From Spirometra erinaceieuropaei (taxonomy: Eukaryota; Platyhelminthes; Cestoda; Diphyllobothriidea; Diphyllobothriidae), in the NCBI GenBank assembly GCA_902702965.1, contig CACRXP010000647.1:190994-254993 (forward strand): a stretch of 64,000 nucleotides of DNA. Reading direction: 5' to 3'. Position numbers and translations under genes: made by a program. A model generated the notes under the pieces. The model saw nothing but the letters and a program-made list of their open reading frames with translations, made no database searches and was not told the origin of the DNA. Shown one piece after another: positions 11,648 through 21,799 of the stretch; position 1 is the first letter of the stretch, and every line of letters begins with the position of its first letter.

Positions 11648-12285
11648 CAGCATCGGAAATGGAAAACGTTTCATCACAGACATTGGGACCCAGACCAGTT
11701 GCCCTGTTCGTCATCTCACCATCCCTACGTCGTCCCAGATTAGTCATTGTGGCTTCCAACACCCTCCTTAAGGTGACCTCGAATTCGGCAACTCCCTTAT
11801 CTAAAAACAGAATTCCGATGCTTGTTCCTAACGGTGTTTTTTGTCCTTGAACTCTCCCGTCGTATCTTTCGTCTTACTGTGTTTCATTTTTAGGAATTTG
11901 CCGTTTTCGGGGTTCTGGTGTTTTAAAACCTCTTAAAGCCCGATGATAACAAAGAAAAGACGATAAAAACGTCTTTGTAAGGGTAATCCGTGCTAAGCTT
12001 TCAGTAGCTACTCTAACTGCCCTACAGTCCGCTGTTTTGTGTTATATCTTCCGCCAAATCTCACCACTGAGTTTACGAGATGCGGACAAAGTCACCACCA
12101 GTTACGTTACTGTTACGGAATTCTGTTTTTAGATAGGGGAGTTGCCGCATTCGAGGTCACCTTAAGGAAGGTGCTGGAAGCCTCAATGACTAAACTGGGA
12201 CGACGTAGGGATGATGAGATGACGAACAGGGCAACTGGTCTGGGTCCCAATGGCTGTGATGAAACGTTTTCCAGTTCCGATGCTG
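11648..12285. repeat. Nested small inverted repeat (left arm)
   Basis: The segment 11648-11819 reads as the reverse complement of 12116-12285 with scattered mismatches, across a spacer of about 300 bp. Both contain the same GACGACGTAGGGATG-type core on opposite strands. It is a palindrome within the arm of a larger palindrome. Its sequence is repetitive and no protein domain is recognisable. Confidence 0.75.
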
Positions 12286-12400
12286 AAAAGGAAAAGCAAT
12301 GGCAACTCATTACTGCGTCGTTACAGCACGCACTCAGCTGCACAGGAAACGTGCTTAAACTTCAAGTACAGTGAATGACCAATCGCATGAAATGTGATCG
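12286..12400 (+). repeat. Dispersed repeat end, CTCATTACTGCGTCGTTACAG type
   Basis: This segment of about 100 bp recurs at 15961-16065 with only scattered substitutions, where it abuts a foldback element. It is mirrored at 53440-53556 and 49795-49900. It contains GCTGCACAGGAAACGT and CTTAAACTTCAAGT. It probably marks one end of a repeat family that also contributes the nested inverted repeat. Confidence 0.55.
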
Positions 12401-12630
12401 TGTCTCCTTCTCCGCGACTACCTCCTGGAACTCTCCACTTCGCTTCTATTAGCAGATTAGTCCACTATTCAGCGTTGCAACTTGGCTTCCTAGCAAGCGC
12501 GAGTACGTAGCCCACCACATGACATTTACGCCCACGAAAATGCAGTCAGTATTTCTCCTAGGGATCGGAAAGGCAAAAGACTCAGTTCGAGGTCGAAAGT
12601 CTGTGATTTGCACAGGATTTCAGTAGGACT

Positions 12631-13116
12631 TTGTTGCCGTTGGAGTCTTGTCCTGCGTTACGGCTTGACGCTTCCACTTTTGCAGTCTATGTCCGCCGGT
12701 GTGCTGACTTTGTCAGAATTGCTCACTTTCTGCATAGACGAGAAAAGGTGTGCAGATTCTTCTTAAGTCTGGGAGTCTCCGAACTCGAGGTGTCATTTTT
12801 CATTTTTCCTTTCGCCCGTCAAAATAATTTTAAGTACAATGAACATATAATCCCCGAAAAAGACTTGCTTGTCCCTCTTTTATTTGCCTTAACTAACTTC
12901 ATCGTTTACCGACTACGTCACACAGAAACCGGCGAACCAAATGCCAGAAGCCCCCCTTCGCACCCGTCACATCTGGCTCACCAGCTTGCACCTCAAAGTG
13001 ACTTTCGGTCATCGTATGGACCTATTCGCCATATACACCTCCGTGCATATAATTCGAGAGAGCACCGCAGTCCAGACCTCGCCCTACTTGTACATCCATC
13101 CCTAGGCCGTGTATGA
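12631..13116 (+). other. 161-codon ORF without recognisable domain
   Basis: This is the longest open frame in the left arm outside LINE and SPAG17 sequence. The mirror frame (52786-53211, minus strand) has 141 codons because of a later stop change. Composition is unremarkable, with a Pro/Ser/His-rich C-terminal half. I see no splice signals or motifs that would make it a gene. It more likely lies in a GC-rich repeat. Confidence 0.2.
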
Positions 13117-13539
13117 ACCCACTTTACACTACACGTCACACTCCGTGACAATCATACTTCTTTTCAGCGGCATCCATGCGTACCGCTTCGACGCCGCCGC
13201 CGGCACGGTCAGCTCATTGTCGAACGTCAGAACACCTGGGCAGCACGTTCTTTGGTGTATACCAATCCCTAAAGTAGTAATCGGGTCGTGTGTGTGGCAC
13301 ACGTAGACAGGCCGCCTGGCTTTGCCGAGCACTGCGCCCAATCCCGTTCTCAATCAGCAGAAGTCAGGACAGTCGACTGGCCCAAATGAGAGGGGAGAGT
13401 GAGAGAGAACAAGGTCGACACTGAGAAAATCTATCCCCACAGCAGTCCATGCACTCGAGTCTACCGCGGCATTGTCAAAGGCCGTGGCCTGGAATGCTGC
13501 AAACTAACAGGCTAACTCGGTCGTTATGTGAATATACTA

Positions 13540-13960
13540 GAGTGACTAGAAAACTGAGAGCCAGGCTGCAATGACTTCCTCTCACCCATGTGAGATCCGA
13601 GCTCCGCCCCCATGAGAGCGCGGTAGAGGTGGCGGAAACCAGGTATTTTGTGACACGCGTTGACGGACTGTTTGACTCTCTCAGCCTCTGCGCCCGCGCG
13701 CACCCTCGGTCGTCTTGACATTGTCATGTCATCCTGAGCTAAGGGCTGAGTCAGACCCAATGGCTCCTTCTGACTGTGGCCTCTATCGCGCTCCGACGCA
13801 CGTGAGATATGAGCCGTCTTCGTGAAAACCTCGTACGTGCCGCGCGGGGCATACGTGTACAGACTGGCTAGTTTTATCAGCCACTGCGTCCAAGCCCGCT
13901 TCCAGCCGTCTTGACATTGTCTTGCTCTGGGAACCAGACTGGTGAGGTAGGAGGGAGTGA
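13540..13960. repeat. Two diverged tandem GC-rich units
   Basis: Two units (about 13550-13770 and 13770-13960) share an order of blocks: CACGTGAGAT-like or CATGTGAGAT, a CGCG-rich middle, and CCGTCTTGACATTGTC or CGGTCGTCTTGACATTGTC. This is a diverged tandem duplication of a dispersed repeat. The mirror copy is at about 51890-52270. Confidence 0.5.
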
Positions 13961-14010
13961 GACAGATGCTGCGTAAGTCTGCTTTACTCTAAACTAATGC
14001 ATGCGAAAGT
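13900..14010 (+). repeat. SINE-like repeat S1, partial copy (left arm)
   Basis: The core GACAGATGCTGCGTAAGTCTG followed by TTTACTCTAAACTAATGC matches the S1 family in plus orientation. The mirror copy is at 51845-51955. Confidence 0.5.
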
Positions 14011-14439
14011 CACCGGGTGCTGCGCTCACTTTGCGGGACACCCAGCAAACGTTGTTTTTCGCTAAGGTTGAACTGTCACTCTTACGTCATCTGTTTTAAC
14101 TATCAATTTCAAAATAATAAAACGACCACGATCTGTTTTTTGACAGTCCAAAAAAACTATGGTTCGTTTGCAGACAACCTGAGTATCAGCATTTCTAGCA
14201 TATTTTCCTGCTCTTTCACCCTTAAGGGGGTAAGCGCTACTTCCCCAAATATGACTGCTTAAACACCTGAAGTTTTTAGCCATATTCCTGGAAATGTAGT
14301 GATTTTGCATGCACGGGAAAGCAATCTTAACTGTCACATGTTATGCCCCCTCTCTCTCTCCCTCTGTAATCTGTAGCTACTGCCATCCGGTGCTGTGAGT
14401 AGTCTGACAAAAAGCCCCATGGAAGAGGGACGCTCGCCG

Positions 14440-14717
14440 ATCGTTCTTACGGAAATCACTCGTTCCGTTGTGCCTTACAGGTTCTCTCTCTCGAGCCCAA
14501 CCAGCAGCCGCACAGCGACGCATGATATAGGCAAAAATTTATTACCGACAAAGACAAGGGAGACTGGAATGGTCATTTCTGGCTCATTAGTCGTCAGCCA
14601 GTCATACCCTTGTCTGTGTCGGTAAAAGCATTCTGCCTTTATCATGCGCCGCTGTGCGGCTGCTGATTGGACTCGAAAGAGAGCCCATAAGGCACAACAG
14701 AACGAGTGAGTTTCGTA
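14440..14717. repeat. Inverted pair of SINE tails (left arm)
   Basis: ATTACCGACAAAGACAAGG at about 14544 and CCTTGTCTGTGTCGGTAA at about 14608 face each other across about 50 bp. Similarity continues outward on both sides, through a GTGCGGCTGCTG core and a GAACGAGTGA block. Two copies of the same SINE 3' region are therefore inserted in opposite orientation. The right copy is cut by the N gap. The mirror is at about 51130-51410. Confidence 0.6.
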
Positions 14718-14781
14718 NNNNNNNNNNNNNNNNNNNNNNNNNNNNNNNNNNNNNNNNNNNNNNNNNNNNNNNNNNNNNNNN
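14718..14781. other. Assembly gap of 64 N
   Basis: This is a run of 64 N inside the SINE cluster. The mirror part of the right arm (about 51065-51128) is sequenced and contains a run of 14 G (51098-51111) preceded by GGGGGT. The gap therefore probably reflects a G homopolymer. Confidence 0.98.
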
Positions 14782-14796
14782 TCGAAAACGACGGGA

Positions 14797-14970
14797 TAAC
14801 GGGCCCCTGGCCCAGTGGTTTGAGACGTGGACTTCTAACTAACAAGTCGCGAGATCGAGCCCCAAGTGTTGTACATTTCGGGATTGGGTTTGGCTGGCCG
14901 ACGCTGGTTAGCAAACAAGAAACGGTCATTCTAGTCTCTCTTGTCTTTGTCGGTAATAGCAAGAAGCCCC
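14797..14970 (+). repeat. tRNA-derived SINE (left arm)
   Basis: The head resembles a tRNA gene. It has an A-box-like TGGCCCAGTGG at 14808-14818 and a B-box-like AGATCGAGCCC at 14852-14862. There is no convincing cloverleaf or mature end. The 3' part ends in CTCTTGTCTTTGTCGGTAAT, the tail that recurs in inverted orientation nearby. The mirror copy is at 50885-51060. Confidence 0.65.
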
Positions 14971-14999
14971 GTCTACGCGTGCCACACACGTACTGATTC

Positions 15000-15960
15000 C
15001 TCAGTCAAATTTATTAAACTCGGGTAACACTCGTGTGAGAGTTGCCATGGGGGGTCGTAATACTAAGGGACCATCGGAACCTAACCCTCTCTCCGGCGGA
15101 GGTTGGAGTTAGCATTTCGGTTTACAGCCTCACAAGGAACAAACATTAGAACACGGTGTTAGTTTAAAAGTACATTAGATACGCGAACTTAGACGACGCA
15201 TCGGCCTCGTTTCCCCGGCCCTCGTCCATCTTGTACAACGGACTGGTTCCGATCGACCCCACCGGAACTTGGATCCGACACTGTCACTGACCTGACGCAA
15301 GGTATTCCCCTACGTGTGCCGCAAACACGGTTGATCTCCCCTTACTGCATGAATATGTCCACAAGCACAACTCCATCAGATGAGGAGATATATGTACTCT
15401 GGAATTAATCCCCCCGACCTTCCCCGAGAATGAGTGTTTTTAGGAGATATTCGCGCAGCCTAAATGGGTTGCGGGGTCTGTAAAATGCTGGAATCATGTG
15501 GACTAACAGTGGAAGAAAGACATAGGCTTCCTCATGGCAAAAGTCCATGAAAATGGGATTCAGACGTTAAAACAGACTGAAACCCTTATATCTGGCAAAC
15601 CTCTAAATACACTTATTCGTTGTTCAATTTAATTTTTAAAGGCAACCAAATTAACGGTGTTGGGGGGAGGGTTGTACCTCCTGGAAGAAAACAGGGCTTC
15701 ACACTTTTGAATACATATTCAGGATGTGTAATCTCCTTAATTTGGTAGTGGTCCAGATAATTCCATCGAAATTTCATCTTCGTAGGCACTTGTATTGAGT
15801 AAAATATTGAGTCGGATCAGCGGCAAGGAGTCTGACTGAGCTTTTCAATGCACTTTCCCCCTCCTATCTCCTCTTCGTAGTCGTCGTAGATCTGCGAGTG
15901 GAAGTAGGTTTGTTACAAAACAGGGCTTTGATCGCGGAATCATCCCAATCACTAAGTTTG
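15000..15960. other. No gene seen
   Basis: This is mixed-composition sequence with a short CTCCGGCGGAGG palindrome near 15094. I see no open frame of interest, no splice-bounded exon and no recognisable element. Confidence 0.4.
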
Positions 15961-16044
15961 AAAAAGGAATGACAACTCATTACTGTGTCGTTACAGCGCG
16001 CACTGGGCTGCACAGGAAACGTACTTAAACTTCAAGTGCAGTGA

Positions 16045-17030
16045 GAGACCGGTCACATGAAAAGGTTAACTGAAATTCTGAAATGCGTTTTCGACTAGGG
16101 TGACATACTTAAGTAGGGTTGTAATACTGATTATCACGTGGCGTAATCCCGTGATATTTCAGGCATGCCGCGGCGCTGGGTTTTTTGATTCACTTTATTT
16201 CGGTCATCTAAAAATCCACACTCGCCAAAAGTGACTACTTAATCAGTATGCATTTTCCTATCGATTTTCAATGCTCTTATGAGCTCAGAAACATTTTACA
16301 GAAAACGTGTACAACAACGATTTTTTCTTGTACTCATATTGTAGCACATTGCGTCTTCTTAGAGCTCTGTATTCAAAGAAAGGGCATCTTTTGGTTTCAA
16401 TAAGTTCCTAATGTTGATATTTTTAAGACCGTGCAATGTCAATTTTAATGGCATTGCATCTGTCTGTTTAACAATGCTCTCCATTAGGTGTGCGACATAC
16501 TCCAAATTCGTTACAACCTTTTATGATTTCCGAGTGGTATTTTCTTGGTGATAAAAAGGAATGTCTGTTTTTCCGTGCACATATAGTATGCAGCATTAAG
16601 ACTGCAAAACCTAAACGAAAATGTAACAACAAATGAAGTTCAAAATTACTCGGGAATAACAAAACTTTTGAGAATCAAAAAATACCCTTTTTCAAGTATA
16701 AAGTTTAAAGAAGGTGTGATTTGCTCTAAATGAGTATAATAAATAATATTTCTATGCAGATTTTCTGACATATATTTGAATTTACAAGACACCGAAAATC
16801 TGTAGAAAAAATTTATGCCGCTTAGGTAGTCAGTTATTACTAAATGCGGCTTTTGCAGGTGACCGAAAAGAAAAGTATCCAAAAGCCGGCACTCTGGCAT
16901 GTCTGAAACATCACTGGATTATGTTACAAGATAATCAATACTACCGTCTCATTTAAGTAAACCTTCCTAATGGAAAACGCATTCGCGAATTTCGGTTAGT
17001 ACTTCCTGAGATCGGTCAATGACTGTATAC
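16045..17030. mobile_element. Foldback element with roughly 400-bp terminal inverted repeats (left arm)
   Basis: The two halves (about 16045-16440 and 16640-17030) are inverted copies. Each outer end carries a GAAAT..GAAATGCGTTTTCGAC-like block, then TACTTAA.TAGG, GATTAT and CATGCC segments in the same order inward. There is no coding capacity. Copies occur at 34084-35075 in the spacer and as half copies near 21635-21795. The element is a non-autonomous foldback or MITE-like transposon. The mirror is at 48835-49818. Confidence 0.7.
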
Positions 17031-17639
17031 TTCTGAACAGAAAAACGGCAAAAGTGTGACTGCAATGTTGAACAAGATGGAACGCAGTTTGATGGGTCTC
17101 CATAAGATTGACCTATTCGCTACCATTTGGGTAACTTCCTTATCATCAGAGTGAGAAGCATAGAAAGCAGGGCCTCGACGGGGTGCGCCTTTTCAATAAT
17201 CGAAAATCGTGTATAATTCGGTGACGGGGGGCACATTTATATACGTTTTGACCTTTTTGTCGAAAAAAATGAATTTATTTGAAGACTACATTAGCCAGTT
17301 CTGGTTTGTTTGATTTCGTCATCCACCTTTGCCCGAACCGCAGGCCACAACGAGCTGAATGTTGGTTCCGGCTCGGTTTGTCTTTTGGTTAGACTGTCTC
17401 CTGTTTGAGCCACGGAATGTCGTCTTGAGGGCTTTGATCGACTGTATGTAAACTCCCATTGGAAGTAGAGCTCGCTAGTCTAAATTAAAATTAAGATGGA
17501 AGACGAGATTCCAGTTTGTCCTGAAGCCTCGAGCTATAGTCTTCGCAGACGTTAACATAGGCATTAGCAATATGTACTCGTCAGATAGTACGGAAGGGCA
17601 AATTGATAACTAGAAAGTCAATTTCTCAAAGGAGATGGA

Positions 17640-18140
17640 CGTGCGATCACTGGAACAGTACATGTATTAGTCTGAGCTTTCGGTCTCGTACAGGAGACCA
17701 TCATCAGAGACTGTGAGAATGCGGCGCCAAATGAGCAGTTTTCTGGTCGAAGGAGAGATAGGGGTGGAGGGGTGGAGTTCGCGATAAGACTGAGTCCACG
17801 CCGTCTCACGGCGCCGTGACGGCGTGCACCCTTGGCTGGGAATTAGGTCGCGCAATTTGGCCGCGGGGACGGAGCGCGTGATAACCCGGAGGTACATGCC
17901 TGTTGATGGCGTTGGTGTCAGACAACCAGGCCTTCAGGCTCCGCCTTATTGCTGGCCCGCGCCTTTACCTACGTACTCGCAGAGTTATATTCGTGTCCCT
18001 CCTCCAGGGTGCTAGTAGCTACCTGAGTGGGTCGCCCCTCCGGACTGCCCGTTTGTGCTCCGTTATTCACGAGCTAAACCGTCGTCCAGTCTGTCTTGTA
18101 GTCAGTCAATCGCCGCCCAAATTGCCACGGTAGGTATCTG
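17640..18140. repeat. GC-rich dispersed repeat with hammerhead-like module (left arm)
   Basis: This is a sharp GC-rich island in AT-rich surroundings. It contains a perfect short palindrome (CACGCCGTCTCACGGCG region near 17798) and a hammerhead-like fold at 17677-17707. Several overlapping open frames on both strands reflect low stop density only. The mirror is at 47740-48235. Confidence 0.45.
17677..17707 (-). ncRNA. Hammerhead-like fold
   Basis: On the minus strand CTGATGA (17701-17707) is followed by T, a perfect 6-bp stem (GGTCTC with GAGACC), a 6-nt loop and GAAAG. The architecture, including the extra U, is the same as at 10061-10091 although stem and loop sequences differ. The right-arm copy (48166-48196) has CTGGTGG in place of the core. 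Confidence 0.3.
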
Positions 18141-21130
18141 AGTCAAAATATGCTTTTTCGGTTGCGTTACCACGTCTATTCGGCCGTTATTGATTACTCT
18201 GCCAACACGACTTGGCAGTAAATTACGTTTTTTTGATCAAACCGCGGCACATACGTACTTAGGAAGATTGAGAAATGCCAAAGCAATTTCATGGTATTCT
18301 AGATAAATGTACAGCGGGTCGCTGTCAACTAAGTGACGATGAGGAGGCAGACCTCGTGGCGAATTTGGACTACGGGAACGCACCTGTTCGATATACTACT
18401 GACAATGCGAGTAGTAGCAAGAGCACCGGCCAATCCAAATACAAAGTGGCAGCCTGTGAAGAGTCTGTGGAGAACGTGAAGAAACACTAAAATTTTTGCA
18501 GGCGAAATGCTCTCGAGGATTCAGATAGCGTTCCTTAGCCGATTTTGAAGTATACACAGTCGAAACCTTCGAGACTTTCAGAATAAAACAGGCTAACCTG
18601 ACGCTGTGCTAAATGACGCATCTCGGACCCAGCCTGGAGCGTGAGTAAGGCGAATCCAACCTTTAAAATACGCTAGTAGGTTGGAATCAGTAACAAGGCC
18701 TTCCCAATACTGTTACACCATCTATCGCTTCAGAGTTGGTAAGTACCGCCGTTTGCTTATCGTCGGTATGAGGAGACACACTATCAGCCTTTGGTCAATC
18801 CCTATAAAACTTCTGTTTACCTATGGTGCGTAAATCTACAGATAAAATCACTGAGCCGTCGATCGCCAACACACTATCGAATCTGAACGACTGCTGGACT
18901 GCCGGCCTAACGCCATGGGTATGTAAAATTTCCTGACACAGAAAGCAAAAACAACTCGTCTGTTACAGGAGGGATGTGGAGAAATTAAGATTTAATTACC
19001 TGTTGACTTTGTCACTTCCACAAAGATATTCAATAGCGGAGACGGAAAAAAGCTGCGGGAAGTAATGACGAAATGCGTATAGGTCAGAAGGTGGGTGTTG
19101 CTAGGCAGGTACACTTCGTAATAACAAGCAGGGTCTCCTCAAGGGAAATTAGTAGACCTCAAAATCTTTTATTGTGTTAGATTAGGTTAAACAATATGAC
19201 ATACAGACTCTAATTCTCTTTAGCCCACCGTTCGAATTGATTTGGAAACCACAGTAACTGTTGAACCAATGGAAGACTATTTAACGGCCGAGGTACGCAG
19301 TCTTTCATGAATGCCTACAAGACCAGGTGCAGTAATCGTTACTTTGCCGACGATTACGCCCTGTACAATAGAGCTGAAGAGGACATGCAACGAAGCATTC
19401 AGTACGGAGAAGATGGCTGTCGTGAACCAACCGGAAGCAACCACAGACTTCGCCAAACGCTTGTTCACGTGTTCATGCCTCTTTGGATTAATTCTTTTAC
19501 CAGGAAAGTAACATTTCACGGATTATCAGGACTGCGGAAGTTGCCGTTTTGGCCATTTAAAGGTAGCCGCGCCCGCTCGCAGAAGCACATATCGACTGCC
19601 CCGGTTCTGAGGTTGCCTCCAATGTGCAAGCAGATTTAGCCTCGATAGTACCGTCGCGTTATGAACTTCAATGATGAGCGCATGCGAACTGTCACTTTTA
19701 TGATGACCGTCGGATAGGTCAGGCAGGCATAGTAAGTGAAGCAGAAATTATTAAAGCCAACCAGACGGGATGTCAGGAGAAGCGGTGGGTACTTAAGACT
19801 GGACTAGCAGGAATAAACGTCGCAAACACCAACCCCTTCCAACATGTCCACATTGTAACCGCGCATTCAAGGCCCATCCAATCGGACTTTATGGATTTAT
19901 TGTAGTAACGGGGATGCCCGCCATAAATTGAAACCTCTTAAAAAGACTTCACTGGAACGGCAAAAGACAGGCTTGTCTTGACAGTGAATTCCAACTTCCT
20001 TTCTCGACGAACACAATTATGCACTGTTAGCAATAGAGTAGTACGGTTTTTCCGTTGTTCTTCGACGGTATACTCCTGACTTTAAAGCCCATACATCACT
20101 CACAGAATGAAGTAAACGACGAACATCCGACCCTTTCAGGTGCCATATATTGTTCTGCAAACATTTCCTGAGACATGGAGCCTACCCCAAGATTTCCATC
20201 CGTATTTGTAAAAACTTATGGATTAAATGATCCATTTTACGTGTTGGGTTGGTAATTGTTCCGTTTTTCCCAAGCTCGCCTAATGTAAGGCGTAAAGCGC
20301 GATACTATGCTCGTCTCTCTTGAGTGACTACTGAGATGAGCACACATATGCCATACGGTTATGATTTCACAGGGAAATGTTTGTTACATGGTGCTTCTGG
20401 CGCCCTGTGACACCTTGACCCATAATCGTACAACAACTTAACGTCGCCTGACGCCAAAATTGCATGCGTTGGCCGTTAGCCCACTTCTAGGTGCGCGTGG
20501 GCCACAATGCGTGCGCAGATTTCTACAGCCACGCGCCTCTAGACGGGATTATCGCCGTAACGATTTATTGATTTTCTGCTCGCCGGTGTTGGGTGGTAGT
20601 GAGGGTCAGATTATCACTCATCCATCCCAGCACATCGATTTTTAAGCAGTCTAATGGCGTAGATATGAATGATGTTCAACAGGATGAACATTCTTCCTAA
20701 GCCACGCGACTGGCGTGGATCACCTGGCCGGAGAAGTTCATCCTGGGGCACGGGGGTTAGCCACGCATAACAGTCGACGTCATATTAACGGCAATCAGCT
20801 GATGTCGTTACCTCCTACAGTCAGCTTCGGCCCGGGGATGGAAGGCAGGGGAATGGAGTAAGTATACGTCTTTCGATTCCTTCCCGTCATTCACATGATG
20901 TATGCGTTTATGTGTTTAAGCTGGAACCTCATTGTCTAAAACCTCTCTCTAGACAAGGTACATTAAAAACACTTTTTCCTGTCAGGACTGAGGCCTTCAT
21001 CTTCCAGATACTTTAAAGTTGAGCATCATTTGAGATTTTGTTTCAGACTCTACTTTGTATCGTTCCTCCATAATATCATGGGTGCTGGGGAAAATGAGAC
21101 TTTTGGTTAGTTCACTTCCTTTGCCTCTGC
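18141..21130. other. No supported gene
   Basis: Short frames on both strands are conserved in the right arm no better than the flanking sequence. The segment 20450-20900 is more GC-rich and may be a decayed repeat. I recognise no domain. Confidence 0.4.
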
Positions 21131-21634
21131 CTCGATGTGGGTCTAATGTATTGGTCTAAGGTGCCAGCAGACGTCGGAGGTCAAAATTGCTTTCCGAAGG
21201 AGGATACTGTGATCTTCAGCCAGTTTCTCGACCAGTTAGAGCCGATTCTGCAAGGTTTCTTTCCGGTGGACGGAACAGAAAAGGCCAGAAACAGCGTTAT
21301 GCCAATCTGCTCGCATTTCCGGTGCTAGCGTCTCTACAGCTGAATAGGTTGCCACTTTAAGCAAAATAGGTATGAATATGAAAGGCCAAGTTAAATATCT
21401 CAATCGTCAGCCAAAACATAGAATTAAGGGGTTAAGGAAGTGAGGTCAGCAGTGGCGGCCGCATGAAAGCAGTGCTCTACGGGAAGTTAAAAATCGAGAC
21501 AAGAAAATTAAACTAAAAAAAGGGGTGTGGTGCGAGAAGTTCTGAATTAAAGGGCCTGAAGGTCTGTCCAATCAGACGTCGTCAGCCAGTCAGTAACATA
21601 AGCAAATCCTGTCTTCGTCAACCTGTATGCTCGA

Positions 21635-21795
21635 ATATAGGACTGCCGGAAGGAAGCGCATCCAAAAGTCGGCATTCTGTCGTGACTGCGATAATTTTAT
21701 ATCATGCTGCAAGATTACCAGTACCACAAGTCCATCTAAGTAACCCGTCCTTCATAAAAACGCACTTCGGACTTCCGGGTAACATTTCATGAGCC
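21635..21795. mobile_element. Half copy of the foldback element (left arm)
   Basis: The order GGAAGCGCATCCAAAAGTCGGCATTCTG, TTACCAGTA, TAAGTAACCCGTCCTTC, AACGCACTTCGGACTTCCGGGT and CATTTCATGAG matches one terminal repeat of the elements at 16045-17030 and 34084-35075. The opposite terminal repeat is absent. The mirror is at 43915-44078. Confidence 0.6.
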
Positions 21796-21799
21796 TTAT

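Noticed and set aside
12631..13116. 161-codon ORF as a real gene
   Set aside because: It has no domain, no splice context, and a shortened mirror copy. It lies among repeats.
14801..14875. Possible tRNA gene
   Set aside because: A-box and B-box-like motifs are present, but there is no consistent acceptor stem or anticodon arm. The unit continues into a SINE tail and recurs.
14642..14996. Frames of 62-115 codons around 14718-14781
   Set aside because: They read through 64 N, and the real bases are SINE sequence.
17618..18133. Five overlapping ORFs in the GC-rich island
   Set aside because: These frames on both strands are the expected product of GC-rich repeat DNA, with no recognisable protein motif.
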